A DNA stretch of 64,000 bases from CAZNOG01 sp964574635. Its GTDB lineage: Bacteria > Bacteroidota > Bacteroidia > Flavobacteriales_D > Cryomorphaceae. The notes beneath the pieces are model-generated. The model worked only from the letters and a program-made list of their open reading frames with translations, had not been told where the DNA came from and did not search any database. Each line of letters opens with the position of its first letter. Position 1 is the stretch's first letter. The translations under genes were made by a program, and so were the position numbers. The stretch covers positions 53,415 through 117,414 of the forward strand of contig CAZNOG010000011.1 of NCBI GenBank assembly GCA_964574635.1, written 5' to 3'. Below are positions 1-9,207 of the stretch, in pieces.

Positions 1-368
1 TCGTAGTAGCTGTCGTCGGAGGCGTGAAAATTCAGGACGTTTTCCCCGATCAAGATGAATTTGTGCACCCCCAGCTCCATGAAGTGGTCGGCTATGTTCC
101 GCTTCAGGAACATGATGTCGTTGTGGAGACAGTCGTTCCACTCGCCGAAGAGTTCGAAAATGGCGAACCCACGGTCGTAGTCGACGAAGAGGATTTTCAT
201 GAATAGAGTGGGGGTGCCGAACTCGTCCCACTGCGGATGGATGTAGTGGTCGTACAAGGCGGTCGTAAATTCGAATTCGCTGTATACCCTTCCGTGGAAA
301 GGGGATTTCGGGTCGTCTTCCGCCGTGTAAAACAACCTCCAATTGTAATATGGTTCAATCAAGTGCAT
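1..368 (-). CDS. Conserved Bacteroidota protein of unknown function (3' end cut by window)
   Basis: Reading the minus strand from the ATG at 368 gives an open frame to the window edge, beginning MHLIEPYYNWRLFYTAEDD and continuing through FMKILFVDYDRGFAIFELFG to GENVLNFHASDDSYY. I recognise the pattern (LIEPYYNWR, YxHPQWDExG, LKRNIADH, GENVLNFHxSDDSYYE) from a widespread uncharacterised Flavobacteriia protein, but know no function. The acidic, aromatic-rich sequence shows no signal peptide or membrane segment, so it is probably cytoplasmic. Its ATG overlaps the murQ stop by one base (TAATG), which implies translational coupling and one transcript with murQ. At least 122 residues are present and the C-terminus lies outside the window. 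Confidence 0.8.
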   Translation of the reverse strand, partial: MHLIEPYYNWRLFYTAEDDPKSPFHGRVYSEFEFTTALYDHYIHPQWDEFGTPTLFMKILFVDYDRGFAIFELFGEWNDCLHNDIMFLKRNIADHFMELGVHKFILIGENVLNFHASDDSYY

Positions 369-1174
369 TATCCTCTCCCTTTCTTTATCGCCGCCCGCAC
401 GCTTCCTTCGGATTTCAGCAAGGCGTTGGCTTCGGCGTATTCCACACCCAAACCGTCCATGACCATTTTGGTTCCGCGATCGACGAGCTTTTTATTGCTC
501 AACTGCATATCGACCATTCTATTGCCCTCCACGCGCCCCAAGCGAATCATCACCGCGGTGCTGATCATGTTCAGCGCCATTTTCTGGGCGGTGCCCGACT
601 TCATGCGGGTGCTGCCGGTCACGTATTCCGGCCCCACCTCGATGACGATGGGATGCTCCGCAGCCTCCGCCACGGGGCTACCCGGATTGCAAGTGATCGC
701 ACCTGTGAGGATTCCTAGTTCACGCGCTTTGCGCAGGGCACCCACCACATAGGGTGTGGTTCCCGAAGCGGCTATGCCGATCAAGGTGTCGCCTTTGTCG
801 ATTTTGTGTTCCTGCAAGTCTTTCCACCCCGCTTCCTCATCGTCTTCCGCAAACTCAACCGCCTTGCGTATGGCGGAGTCACCACCGGCGATCAGCGCGA
901 CGACCATGCCGTGGGGCACACCGAAGGTCGGAGGGCATTCGGAGGCGTCCACCACCCCCAATCGGCCACTGGTGCCGGCGCCGATGTAAAAGAGCCGCCC
1001 GCCCGTTGTCATGGAAGGGACGAGGGCCTGGACCAATGCGGATATCTCGGGGATGCATTTCCGAACCGCGGGGGCCACCTTGGCGTCTTCGTCGTTGATC
1101 TCGGTCAGAATTTGATCGACCGATTTGTGCTCCAAACCGTCGTAGAGCGACGGTGACTCGGTTATTTTCTTCAT
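368..1174 (-). CDS. murQ: N-acetylmuramic acid 6-phosphate etherase MurQ
   Basis: MurQ cleaves the D-lactyl ether of MurNAc-6-phosphate to GlcNAc-6-phosphate in cytoplasmic peptidoglycan recycling. The 268-residue product carries the SIS-domain sugar-phosphate signature GAGTSGRLGVVDASECPPTF (about residues 65-85), followed by GIAASGTTPYVVGAL and the conserved EVGPEYVTGSTRMKSGTAQK segment. The length is close to, or slightly below, that of family members. A TAAATTCG sequence lies just upstream of the ATG and resembles the Bacteroidota -7 element. The stop codon is fused to the start of the next conserved gene. No transporter or kinase for MurNAc is adjacent, so the source of the substrate is not shown here. 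Confidence 0.95.
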   Translation of the reverse strand: MKKITESPSLYDGLEHKSVDQILTEINDEDAKVAPAVRKCIPEISALVQALVPSMTTGGRLFYIGAGTSGRLGVVDASECPPTFGVPHGMVVALIAGGDSAIRKAVEFAEDDEEAGWKDLQEHKIDKGDTLIGIAASGTTPYVVGALRKARELGILTGAITCNPGSPVAEAAEHPIVIEVGPEYVTGSTRMKSGTAQKMALNMISTAVMIRLGRVEGNRMVDMQLSNKKLVDRGTKMVMDGLGVEYAEANALLKSEGSVRAAIKKGRG

Positions 1175-1201
1175 GGTGCGAATTTAGGAAGGGCGGTTGA
1201 C

Positions 1202-1249
1202 ATCCCACCACCCGAGGGCCGGCATGAAGGGGAGGATGCGGTGGTGGAT
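1202..1249. other. Imperfect inverted repeat upstream of murQ
   Basis: ATCCCACCACC (1202-1212) pairs with GGTGGTGGAT (1240-1249) with one bulged base. It sits between the murQ start and the terminator of the esterase gene. The adjoining AGGGCGGTTGACATCCC faintly resembles box 1 of the dispersed elements described at 33681-33815, so it may be a decayed copy. Function unknown. Confidence 0.35.
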
Positions 1250-1298
1250 TTTCGGCGTCGAGCCCACTCAGTCTTTGGAACGGGATTTTTGGCCAAGA

Positions 1299-1326
1299 AA
1301 AAACCCACCTGAATCGGTGGGTTTTT
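1299..1326 (-). terminator. Rho-independent terminator of the secreted esterase gene
   Basis: AAAAACCCACC (1299-1309) pairs perfectly with GGTGGGTTTTT (1316-1326) around a six-base loop. On the minus strand the stem is followed by a T-rich run, 24 bases after the stop of the esterase gene. The A/T flanks would also let it act on the plus strand. Confidence 0.85.
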
Positions 1327-1349
1327 CCTGAAGTAAAAAGTTTCTTCAA

Positions 1350-3104
1350 TTAGTTGAACACGATTTTTTTGGTGATGCGGTTGTTGTCGTAGATCACCTG
1401 CAGGAGGTACAGCCCGTCGTTGAGGCCATTCCTCTCGATCGTGTATACGTTTGCGTTGACGTCCTCTTTGCGCACCAACCTTCCTGTGATATCGGTGATT
1501 TCAACTGCGCGGATCACGTCCGAGGCATTGCGCAAGGTCATCGACGAGCCCGAGGGGTTGGGGAAGACGGTCGTGCGGTCGTTCAATTCACGGTCGGTAA
1601 CCGAAGTGGCGCAGGGGTTGCCATCCAATCCGAGCACGCACATGATGCGGGGATTGACGTACCCTTGCACGGTGTCGATGTAGGCCAAACCTTTCGTCGG
1701 TCCCATGTCGGGGTGTCCCAGCAGGGAGATGGCGTGCAATTCCGACGCGTCGTAGGCGTCGTCACCCGAGAGTCCGAGCATGGCGTTGGTACCCGCTACC
1801 ACGGCCTCGAGAGTGGCAAAATCCCACCAATCCCAAGGTGCACCTTCATTGGTGAATCGGTTGCCGTTGATGGTGTTGATGGGCAAAACGATGGGGAAGA
1901 GTCCGTCGGCGTTGGGGTCGATGGTCATCGTGGGCTGCGTGGGCAGGATGTATTCGAAAGATTGACCGTAGAGCGACCGCGCGCGGTCCGTGTACGGGTC
2001 GTTTCCATCGGGAATGTTCGAGAACGCGCTGTTGTTTCCGAAGTCGTTCGCCGCGGGGATGAACACGTTGGCGCCGGATACGTCCACGACGTCTTCGTTG
2101 GTGGTCGGTACAACTACGGTTCCGTCGTCGAAAGGTGCGAAGGGATCCCTCACGCAGTGGATGGACACCATGGGGATGTCGCCTTCTTTCAACCAGGAAA
2201 GATCGGCCAGCGCTCCGCCGGAATTCACCGCCATTTTCACTTCTCTTGAAATGCCCGCTTGCTGCAAGGGGTCCGGAAGACGAATGGCCCCCGGCCCGCC
2301 GTCGATGGAGCCGTCTACGGCTTCGAGGACATAGGGCAGCCCGTTCTCACCGATGAATTTGTCGATGGCCACTTCGCTGTCGTAATCATCCAGCGTAGCG
2401 TAGGCCAAAGCGACGTATCCACCCGACCCTTGTCCGAAGAGGACGATGTTTTCGGGATCGATGCCGTAGGGGTCACCTTGTGCGACGGTCGAACGCATGT
2501 AGCGCACGGCGGTCTGGGTGTCGTGGATGGCGCGGTAAACGGCTTGGAGCAAGGTTCCCCGACGCACGTCCGGGTCTTCGGAAATGGGGTTCCATCCCAG
2601 GCGGTAATTCAAGGCGATGGCCACGTATCCTTTCTTCGCCCACTTCTTGCAGTGGTTCACCACGGCGCTGTCTCGCTTGGATCCCATGGGGCTTCCATTG
2701 ATGATTTGCGGTAGGAAGTTGCCCGTGTGCAAATAGACGATCACGGGACGATCGGTTTCCGTGTCTTCCGCCGGAGGCGTGTAGATGTCGATGTCCATCG
2801 GGTAGAGCTTCAGAGCGGTGTGCTGCTCTTCCGGCAGCTCGTTGTTCCCCACAAAGTAATTCAAGGGAACGTCTTCGCCATCGGCCATGAATGCATTCAC
2901 CGCAGCCATGTCGGCGCCGAATTGTGTCAAATTCGAAAAATTACTCCGCAAAGCGTCTACGTTGAAACCGATGGGTATGTCGGGGTGGAATTCGTAGCTG
3001 TCGAAGATGGGATCCACGTACCGCGTGTCTTGCGCAACCGATGCCGAGGATAAAAATGTGGTCGCGACCAAGGTCAAGCAACCAAAACGTAAAAGTTGTT
3101 TCAT
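1350..3104 (-). CDS. Secreted carboxylesterase-like alpha/beta hydrolase with T9SS sorting domain
   Basis: The 584-residue protein starts with a Sec signal peptide (MKQLLRFGCLTLVATTFLSS...SVAQ). Residues about 40-460 resemble type B carboxylesterase/lipase folds: an oxyanion-type stretch PVIVYLHTGNF, a GYVAIALNYRLGWNP segment and a nucleophile elbow GQGSGG (family norm GESAGG). The final 75 residues are a T9SS type A sorting domain (VFPNPSGSSMTLRNAS...GLYLLQVIYDNNRITKKIVFN). It is therefore probably exported across the outer membrane and attached or released. The catalytic His near ISLLGHPDMGP is only a guess, and the substrate is unknown. The gene appears monocistronic, with its own terminator at 1299-1326. 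Confidence 0.8.
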   Translation of the reverse strand: MKQLLRFGCLTLVATTFLSSASVAQDTRYVDPIFDSYEFHPDIPIGFNVDALRSNFSNLTQFGADMAAVNAFMADGEDVPLNYFVGNNELPEEQHTALKLYPMDIDIYTPPAEDTETDRPVIVYLHTGNFLPQIINGSPMGSKRDSAVVNHCKKWAKKGYVAIALNYRLGWNPISEDPDVRRGTLLQAVYRAIHDTQTAVRYMRSTVAQGDPYGIDPENIVLFGQGSGGYVALAYATLDDYDSEVAIDKFIGENGLPYVLEAVDGSIDGGPGAIRLPDPLQQAGISREVKMAVNSGGALADLSWLKEGDIPMVSIHCVRDPFAPFDDGTVVVPTTNEDVVDVSGANVFIPAANDFGNNSAFSNIPDGNDPYTDRARSLYGQSFEYILPTQPTMTIDPNADGLFPIVLPINTINGNRFTNEGAPWDWWDFATLEAVVAGTNAMLGLSGDDAYDASELHAISLLGHPDMGPTKGLAYIDTVQGYVNPRIMCVLGLDGNPCATSVTDRELNDRTTVFPNPSGSSMTLRNASDVIRAVEITDITGRLVRKEDVNANVYTIERNGLNDGLYLLQVIYDNNRITKKIVFN

Positions 3105-3178
3105 GTTTCGGATGATTTTAGGTGAATACTTCCTGAAGTCCTGAAAATGGAGGTCTTCTGTGGGTCAATGTATGAAAT

Positions 3179-6106
3179 TTATCTGTTCATCCACTCATAC
3201 ACAATGGAAAAATAAGCCATCCTCCCTATGAATGGACCGCCGTAAACGGTGTAAACCCGGTTGTCGGTGAGATTGGAGGCGCCTACTTTCAAGGTGGTGT
3301 TGTATTTCTTGAAATCGAAGGACAAAGCGGCGTCCAACAGCGAATACCGGGGCACGTACCCGGTAAACTGCGGGCTTCCCTCGTAGTGGAATCCGTCAAT
3401 CCATTTGTAATTAACGCCAAAGCCCCAATTCCTCAACTTGAAAGACCCGAAGTCCGTGAAGAGATCCCTGGCGTTGATGCCCACGTTAAACTTGTATTCG
3501 GGGGTGTTGAACGCCGGAATGATGGGGTCGTCCTGCCCGGTCATGAGCTTGTTCCATGAAAAGTTGGTGACCAAAGCGTAGTTCTTCGCGAAATAGTAGT
3601 TCACACCCACGGAAAAGCCGTGTGTAGTCACGATCTTATCGGCGTTTACGGCCACCCTGTACACCTGAATGCTGCTGGGATTGGGCAAGGGGTTGTTGGG
3701 TGTGTAGGGAATGTCCACGCCGATGTTGTACCCGATGAAATCTTCGTACCGACTGAAATAATACGTCGCGTCGACGTAGATTTTGTCGTAGAGCGTTCCC
3801 CGGTAGCCGATTTCGAACGTGCGCACTTTCTCGGGTCTGATGGGGTCGAGATCGTAGTATTCCAACGCGTCGTAATTGAATGAGGTCGATAGATTCCGGG
3901 CGTTGTTCACAGATTCCGGCGTGGCGAGGGAATCAAAACCCGTCAAGTTTCCGATGAGTATGGCGCGGCCCACATCGTAATGCAGGTACTGGTCGGCCAG
4001 GGTGGGGTTGCGCAAAGCCGAAGAAACCCCGAACCGAACGGTGTGGTGCTCGTTGATTTGGTACACCGCCGACAGGGCGGGCGATACCACGGCGTCGAAA
4101 TTTTGGTTCTTGTCCATGCGGATCGTGCCCTTCAACTGCAATTGATCGTTGATCAGGTTGTGCTCGTAGCCGGCGTACACTCCGAACTCCCAATTGGTGA
4201 TTTTCCTATAGCTCGAATCCACTTTTACGGTGTGCCTCTCGCCCAGGCTGTCCACCTCGATGCGCCTCGTGTACCGGAGGGTGTCCGAGAAAATCGTTCC
4301 TTTCGAATCGGGGGTGTAAATGCGGCCGCTCGCACCGACGGTGAATTTCCCGTTCGGCGTGTGGTAATTGTACTCTCCCTGCCCGTGATACAGCGCCGAC
4401 TTATCGTAAAACCTCGAACCGTTGTTGGCGAAGAGCCTTCCGGTTACCTCCTGAAACAGGGAGTCGAATCGCTGGGTGCCCGGTCTGAAAAAAGGTTCTT
4501 CGCCCGGCCCCGGCGAATTTTCCGTCAAGTACCGCACCTCGTCGTTGAAGGCTTGCATGATGTCGGGGTGGGCCGCCATCCAAGCTTGTTGGTCGGCATT
4601 TATGGTATTCCTCCATTCCATCATCGCGGCTTGGTACTCATCAGTGGTCGGGTAGTCGCCAAAAGAAGGGCGCGTGTCGTCGTATTGCCCGTTCCCCGCG
4701 TGTGGCATGCCCAAGTCGAAGAGTTCGTTTCGTTTCAGGTAGTAGAAGCTGCGGTAGTCCTTGTAGTAGTTACCTTGCATTTTGGCCGCGTCTGACATGA
4801 TGGCGGCGGTTTGAACGATGTCGTACGAGTCGCCTGCGTCTTCGTGCGTGGAGTAAAACCGCAGGAAAAACGTGTCGTCTTTCTTGAGCTCGATCTTGTT
4901 TTGAATGAATTGGATGTTGCGCAAGCTGATGCGGTTGTCGCCTTGGTACACCGTGGTGCCGGTGCTGTAATTCAAGCCGTAATTCAGCTCGAGGTCATCC
5001 TTTATCTTGTAGTAAAGTCCGAGGTTGGCCTTGGCGTTGCGGGTGTCGTAATCGGCCAAGTCGATCTCGCGGTAGCCGCTGCGGTAAATGCGTCCTAAAC
5101 CCGGAATGCTGAATTCCCGGGAGTAATCGTTTCCGCCCACCGTCACTTCGTCGCCGTACCTGTTTACCGCGTCCCAGCCGGAAAAATTCCCCGCCGGATC
5201 GGGAGTGCCGTCCGAGGCCGCGTAGTTCTCCGCTTCCCAGTCGTTGGCGGTCAAATAAAAGAGGTTGATTTTGTAGCCGAATTTGTCCTTCCCCTCCTTG
5301 TTTTTGATCACGTCGGCCCAGCGCACGGCGCCCTCGAACAGCGATCGCTCACCAATTTTCACCGAGGTGGTGAGGCCGGGAAACAAAAACGGACTCTTGG
5401 TGCGCATGTCCACCACGCCGTTGAAGGCCGCGGGACCGTAATACGCGGAGCTGGCACCGGCGATGATATCCACCGACTGCACGTCGATGTCGCTCACACC
5501 CAAGAAATTTCCCAAAGAAAAGTTCAATCCGGGCGATTGGTTGTCCACTCCGTCGATCAGTTGGAGTGAGCGCACGGGCGAAGTGCTGTTGAATCCCCTT
5601 GTGTTGATGATTTTAAAGCCCATCGAGGCCGAAGTCACGTCCACCCCCTTCAGGTTGCCCAAACTTTCGTAGAAACTGCCCGAGGGGGCTTCCTTGATGG
5701 CGATGACGTCCATCGATTCTACGGTGAGCGGAGCTTGTCGGGTTTTTTCGCTGATCCTGCTGCCCACAACTTCCACTTCGCTGATCATCACTTGGTTGGG
5801 TTCGAGCAAAATGTCAATGGGTTTCGAGAACTCCACCACATCCACTTCCCGTGTCAGATACCCCACGAAATTGATCACCAGGGTAACGGGGGGATTCACC
5901 TCCAACCGAATGGAAAAACGCCCGTCGATATCCGTGACCGCCCCCTGTGTCGTTCCCTTGAGCTGCACCGTCGCGCCGATGAGCGTCTCTTTCGTCCGCG
6001 AATCGTAAACCGTCCCCTTGATCGTGCCCTGACCCATCACATCGACGCTACACAGGCTCCACGCAAGGATAAAAACCAAAATGCAGTTATTCCCTCTATT
6101 TCTCAT
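3179..6106 (-). CDS. TonB-dependent outer-membrane receptor with carboxypeptidase-regulatory N-domain
   Basis: The 975-residue protein begins at ATG 6106 with a signal peptide (MRNRGNNCILVFILAWSLCS...MGQG). The frame is open further upstream, but the extra residues lack signal character. Residues about 25-105 are a carboxypeptidase-D regulatory-like domain (GTIKGTVYDSRTKETLIGAT). A plug domain follows (SFYESLGNLKGVDVTSASMG, then GASSAYYGPAAFNGVVDMRT), and then a long beta-barrel ending in aromatic-rich strands (AYFSIVYEWMNR). No SusD partner is adjacent, so it is an orphan receptor rather than a SusCD pair. The ligand cannot be deduced. A hairpin lies directly before the start codon. Confidence 0.9.
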   Translation of the reverse strand: MRNRGNNCILVFILAWSLCSVDVMGQGTIKGTVYDSRTKETLIGATVQLKGTTQGAVTDIDGRFSIRLEVNPPVTLVINFVGYLTREVDVVEFSKPIDILLEPNQVMISEVEVVGSRISEKTRQAPLTVESMDVIAIKEAPSGSFYESLGNLKGVDVTSASMGFKIINTRGFNSTSPVRSLQLIDGVDNQSPGLNFSLGNFLGVSDIDVQSVDIIAGASSAYYGPAAFNGVVDMRTKSPFLFPGLTTSVKIGERSLFEGAVRWADVIKNKEGKDKFGYKINLFYLTANDWEAENYAASDGTPDPAGNFSGWDAVNRYGDEVTVGGNDYSREFSIPGLGRIYRSGYREIDLADYDTRNAKANLGLYYKIKDDLELNYGLNYSTGTTVYQGDNRISLRNIQFIQNKIELKKDDTFFLRFYSTHEDAGDSYDIVQTAAIMSDAAKMQGNYYKDYRSFYYLKRNELFDLGMPHAGNGQYDDTRPSFGDYPTTDEYQAAMMEWRNTINADQQAWMAAHPDIMQAFNDEVRYLTENSPGPGEEPFFRPGTQRFDSLFQEVTGRLFANNGSRFYDKSALYHGQGEYNYHTPNGKFTVGASGRIYTPDSKGTIFSDTLRYTRRIEVDSLGERHTVKVDSSYRKITNWEFGVYAGYEHNLINDQLQLKGTIRMDKNQNFDAVVSPALSAVYQINEHHTVRFGVSSALRNPTLADQYLHYDVGRAILIGNLTGFDSLATPESVNNARNLSTSFNYDALEYYDLDPIRPEKVRTFEIGYRGTLYDKIYVDATYYFSRYEDFIGYNIGVDIPYTPNNPLPNPSSIQVYRVAVNADKIVTTHGFSVGVNYYFAKNYALVTNFSWNKLMTGQDDPIIPAFNTPEYKFNVGINARDLFTDFGSFKLRNWGFGVNYKWIDGFHYEGSPQFTGYVPRYSLLDAALSFDFKKYNTTLKVGASNLTDNRVYTVYGGPFIGRMAYFSIVYEWMNR

Positions 6107-6110
6107 GGCT

Positions 6111-6134
6111 AAGGGTGTGTAATAACGCACCCTT
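6111..6134 (-). promoter_or_regulatory. Leader hairpin next to the TonB receptor start codon
   Basis: AAGGGTG (6111-6117) and CACCCTT (6128-6134) form a perfect 7-bp stem around a 10-base loop, four bases upstream of the receptor ATG on the minus strand. In the mRNA it could block or modulate initiation, or at the DNA level act as an operator. This is inference from position only. Confidence 0.35.
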
Positions 6135-6305
6135 ACGGGTACAACCGTCGACCAAAATAGGAAATAGATTCCAAACTTCACACGGTATCCGATCAATGCC
6201 TTCGCATTGAAAGTCAGCCGATTAGTTATTTGGCGGGATGGCCGGAATACCTCCTTCAACGAATAATAATCACCGCGGGAGGAGCCGGCCACGTGCGGAT
6301 GCTTA

Positions 6306-6323
6306 GGGTTTTCGTGGGTGTGA
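6306..6323 (+). repeat. Dispersed 18-bp motif, copy 1
   Basis: GGGTTTTCGTGGGTGTGA differs at one base from the copy at 27913-27930. It lies in the gap between the TonB receptor start and the E1 gene end, with no gene over it. See the finding on this motif. Confidence 0.55.
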
Positions 6324-6350
6324 CGTCCGCCTCGAATGTCCTACTCAGGC

Positions 6351-6379
6351 ACGGCCGGGATTTCGCCTCACCCGGCCGT
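6351..6379 (-). other. GC-rich 3' hairpin after the E1 dehydrogenase gene
   Basis: ACGGCCGGG (6351-6359) and CCCGGCCGT (6371-6379) make a perfect 9-bp stem with an 11-base loop. It touches the last base of the E1 stop codon. No T tract follows on the minus strand, so it is a transcript-end or stabilising hairpin at best, not a classical terminator. Confidence 0.45.
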
Positions 6380-8775
6380 CACAACTCGGGAAAGTCCTCG
6401 GGACGAGCTTCTCGCATTATGTCGTAGACCGCCTCGACGATGTCTTCGATTCCGGGCTTGGAGAAGTAGTCGCCGTCGCTGCCGTATGCAGGCCTGTGCG
6501 CCTTGGCCGTCAGGGTTACCGGTCGGCTGTCGAGCTGTTCGTAACCGCGTTGTTCGTTGAGGATTTTGTCCAGGATGAAAGCCGATGCGCCTCCGGGCAC
6601 GTCCTCGTCAACAACCAGCAAGCGGTTGGTTTTCTTCAGGCTTTCCACGATGTCGTGATTCAAGTCGAAAGGCAACAATGTACGCACATCCACCAACTCC
6701 ACGGAAATGCCCATGTCGGCCAAAATGCGCGCGGCTTCCACGGCCAAATTGAACGTGGCTCCGTAAGATACCAAAGTGAGGTCTTCACCCTCCCTTACCA
6801 CTTCGGGAATTCCGAGAGGGACGGTGAATTCGCCCAAATTGGCGGGCAACTTTTCCTTGGTCCGGTAGCCGTTGAGCACTTCCACCACCAGAGCGGGGTC
6901 GTCTCCTTGGAGCAGCGTGTTGTACATTCCGGCCGCGGTCACGGCGTTTCTGGGTACGCAGACGTATATGCCGCGAAGCGCGTGGATAATGGCTCCCATG
7001 GGCGAACCGGAGTGCCAGATTCCTTCCAAGCGGTGTCCTCGCGTGCGAACGATCACCGGGGCTTTTTGTCCTCCCTTGGTTCGGTAGTGCAGCGTCGCCA
7101 GATCGTCGGTCATGATCTGGAGTGCGTAGTACAAATAGTCGAGGTACTGGATTTCGGCGATAGGGCGCAGGCCGCGCATGGCCAACCCGATGCCCTGGCC
7201 CACGATGGTGGCTTCCCGGATTCCGGCGTCGGAAACACGCAGTTCACCGAAGCGATTCTGCATGTCTTCCATGGTTTGGTTCACCCCTCCGATCTTGCCG
7301 GTGTCCTCGCCGAAGGTGAGCACTCCCGGATATTTTGTAAACAGGGCCGAGAAGTTGTCGCGCAGTACCAAACGCGCATCCACTTCCTTGCTGTCGTCGG
7401 AGTATTCGGGCTTTACTTCGGGTACTTTCAGGGCGGAGTAATCGCTCTCGGAGTACAGATGGGAACTGTAGCGGTCCCTATTGGCCTCGAGACTGTCGTC
7501 TATCCATTGCCGCAAGGAATCCCTCACGGAAGAATTTTCTCCCCTCAACAAGTACAGCGCCCGACGCGCCGCGCCCAATACGTCTTTGCGAATCGGGTTG
7601 GTAATGGAACGCAGATTGTCTGCGAGCTCCTTCACGCCCTCGTGTTCGCTTTCCGAAAGAATTGAAACGATTTCGTCGCGTTCGGCGACCAAGGCATTGC
7701 GGAAATCTTCCCACGCCGCTTTCTGTTCTCTCTTCACGAAGGCTTTGGCCTCTTTTTCGATTTCGTCCAGCTCTTCGGCCGAGGCGAGGTCGTGCTTGAG
7801 CATCCACTCCCGCATCTTGACGATGCAGTCGTACTCGGCGGCCCATGCAAGGCGTTCCTTCGATTTGTACCGCTCGTGAGATCCCGACGTCGAATGGCCT
7901 TGGGGTTGGGTGACTTCTTCCACGTGGATGAGCACGGGAACGTGTTCGGTGCGCGAGAGCTCGACGGCCTCTTCGTAAGTTTTCACCAAGCGCGGATAGT
8001 CCCACGCCTTCACGTTGAATATTTCGTATCCGGCTTCGTTCTCCGTTCGCTGAAAACCCTTCAGCACCTCGGAGATGTTCGACTTTGTGGTTTGGTATTC
8101 CTTGGGCACCGAAATGCCGTAGCCGTCGTCCCACACCGAAATGACCATGGGAACCTGCAGCACGCCGGCGGCGTTAAAGGTCTCGAAAAACAAGCCTTCG
8201 CTGGTACTGGCGTCGCCGATAGTGCCGAAAGCCACCTCGTTGCCCCCGTCGGTGAATTTGTGCGCATCCTCGGGAAGGGTGTTGAGGTTGCGGTAGATTT
8301 TGGAGGCTTGGGCCAATCCCAAAAGTCGGGGCATTTGCCCCGCCGTGGGGGAGATGTCGGCCGAAGAGTTTTTCTGCTCCGTCAAATTTCGCCAAGAACC
8401 GTCGGCATTGAGGCTTCGGGTGGAAAAGTGCCCTCCCATCTGCCGTCCGGCGCTCGCCGGTTCCAATTCGGGGTCGGGATGGGCGTACAAGGCTGCGAAA
8501 GCTTGTCGAACCGTCAATTTCCCGATGGCCATCATGAAGGTCTGGTCACGGTAGTACCCCGACCTGAAATCCCCATTGCGAAACTGCTTGGCCATGGCGA
8601 TTTGAGGAACTTCTTTACCGTCGCCGAAGATGCCGAACTTCGCTTTTCCGGTCAGCACTTCCTTCCTGCCGAGCAGGGAGGCTTCGCGGCTTTCACATGC
8701 GAGTTTGTAATCGGCCAATACCTCCTCGATGAAGGTCTGATCGGGCGTGGTCAATTGTTCTTGCTCTCGTTTCAT
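6379..8775 (-). CDS. Fused E1 alpha/beta subunit of a 2-oxoacid dehydrogenase complex
   Basis: The 798-residue thiamine-diphosphate enzyme carries both E1 halves in one chain. Residues about 1-400 are E1 alpha (RSGYYRDQTFMMAIGKLT; cofactor motif GDASTSEG...VWDDGYGISVP). Residues about 465-798 are E1 beta (FGEDTGKIGGVNQTM, EIQYLDYLYYALQIMTDDLA, transketolase C-domain VSYGATFNLAVEAARILADM). It oxidatively decarboxylates a 2-oxoacid and passes the acyl group to a lipoyl E2. Such fusions in Bacteroidota are usually annotated as branched-chain or generic 2-oxoacid E1; pyruvate cannot be excluded. E2 and E3 are not in the window. ATG 8775 is chosen because the longer frame's ATG at 8808 overlaps the -7 element itself. 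Confidence 0.9.
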   Translation of the reverse strand: MKREQEQLTTPDQTFIEEVLADYKLACESREASLLGRKEVLTGKAKFGIFGDGKEVPQIAMAKQFRNGDFRSGYYRDQTFMMAIGKLTVRQAFAALYAHPDPELEPASAGRQMGGHFSTRSLNADGSWRNLTEQKNSSADISPTAGQMPRLLGLAQASKIYRNLNTLPEDAHKFTDGGNEVAFGTIGDASTSEGLFFETFNAAGVLQVPMVISVWDDGYGISVPKEYQTTKSNISEVLKGFQRTENEAGYEIFNVKAWDYPRLVKTYEEAVELSRTEHVPVLIHVEEVTQPQGHSTSGSHERYKSKERLAWAAEYDCIVKMREWMLKHDLASAEELDEIEKEAKAFVKREQKAAWEDFRNALVAERDEIVSILSESEHEGVKELADNLRSITNPIRKDVLGAARRALYLLRGENSSVRDSLRQWIDDSLEANRDRYSSHLYSESDYSALKVPEVKPEYSDDSKEVDARLVLRDNFSALFTKYPGVLTFGEDTGKIGGVNQTMEDMQNRFGELRVSDAGIREATIVGQGIGLAMRGLRPIAEIQYLDYLYYALQIMTDDLATLHYRTKGGQKAPVIVRTRGHRLEGIWHSGSPMGAIIHALRGIYVCVPRNAVTAAGMYNTLLQGDDPALVVEVLNGYRTKEKLPANLGEFTVPLGIPEVVREGEDLTLVSYGATFNLAVEAARILADMGISVELVDVRTLLPFDLNHDIVESLKKTNRLLVVDEDVPGGASAFILDKILNEQRGYEQLDSRPVTLTAKAHRPAYGSDGDYFSKPGIEDIVEAVYDIMREARPEDFPEL

Positions 8776-8795
8776 TTTCGGCTTCTTTCTGGGTG

Positions 8796-8803
8796 CAAAG
8801 ATA
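8796..8803 (-). promoter_or_regulatory. Bacteroidota -7 promoter element of the E1 gene
   Basis: On the minus strand this reads TATCTTTG, an exact match to TAnnTTTG, 20 bases upstream of the ATG at 8775. No clear -33 TTTG was found at ideal spacing. Confidence 0.6.
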
Positions 8804-8881
8804 TACATTCCCGAAGGTAATCACCCATTGAAAGCGCGCCGGAAAGGGCGAGAAGGCGGTGTGCCGCCGAAGCCGGGCCGA

Positions 8882-9109
8882 TCAATACTTTCCCACCCAA
8901 ACTTTGGGCATGAACTGTGGCAATTGGTAAGGTTCAGTGGTTTGCACCTGTTTCTTCTGCTTCGCTTGTTGAGATTCCAAGTCGGCGGAAGACACCCCCG
9001 CGAAGAGGTAAACGAAGGCCAGGGCCAAAAGGAGGAACATCCACAAATCTACGGTGCCTATGCCGTTTGAAGAGGTGGTTGCGTGCGAGTACTTGGTTCT
9101 GTTTTTCAT
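8882..9109 (-). CDS. Small single-pass membrane protein of unknown function
   Basis: The 75-residue product begins MKNRTKYSHATTSSNGIGTV. It has one strongly hydrophobic helix (DLWMFLLLALAFVYLFAGVS, residues 21-40) and a polar, Lys/Gln-rich tail ending MPKVWVGKY. ATG 9109 is chosen from a longer open frame because codon and amino-acid character changes to low-complexity upstream of it. The short N-terminus is cytoplasm-like and the tail probably periplasmic. It lies just downstream of the PspC gene on the same strand and may be cotranscribed, which would fit an envelope-stress role, but no family is recognised. Confidence 0.6.
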   Translation of the reverse strand: MKNRTKYSHATTSSNGIGTVDLWMFLLLALAFVYLFAGVSSADLESQQAKQKKQVQTTEPYQLPQFMPKVWVGKY

Positions 9110-9207
9110 GGTTGGTTGATTTAAGGGAGGTTGGGTTATGAATGGAAATCGTGTGGTTGTTTGGGTTGGTTTGCCCGTGGTGGGTTGTTCGTTGGTGCGC
9201 ACGGAAT

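Noticed and set aside
6496..7665. 389-codon plus-strand open frame opposite the E1 gene
   Set aside because: It is antisense to a clear enzyme with conserved motifs; the long frame is a by-product of GC-biased third codon positions.
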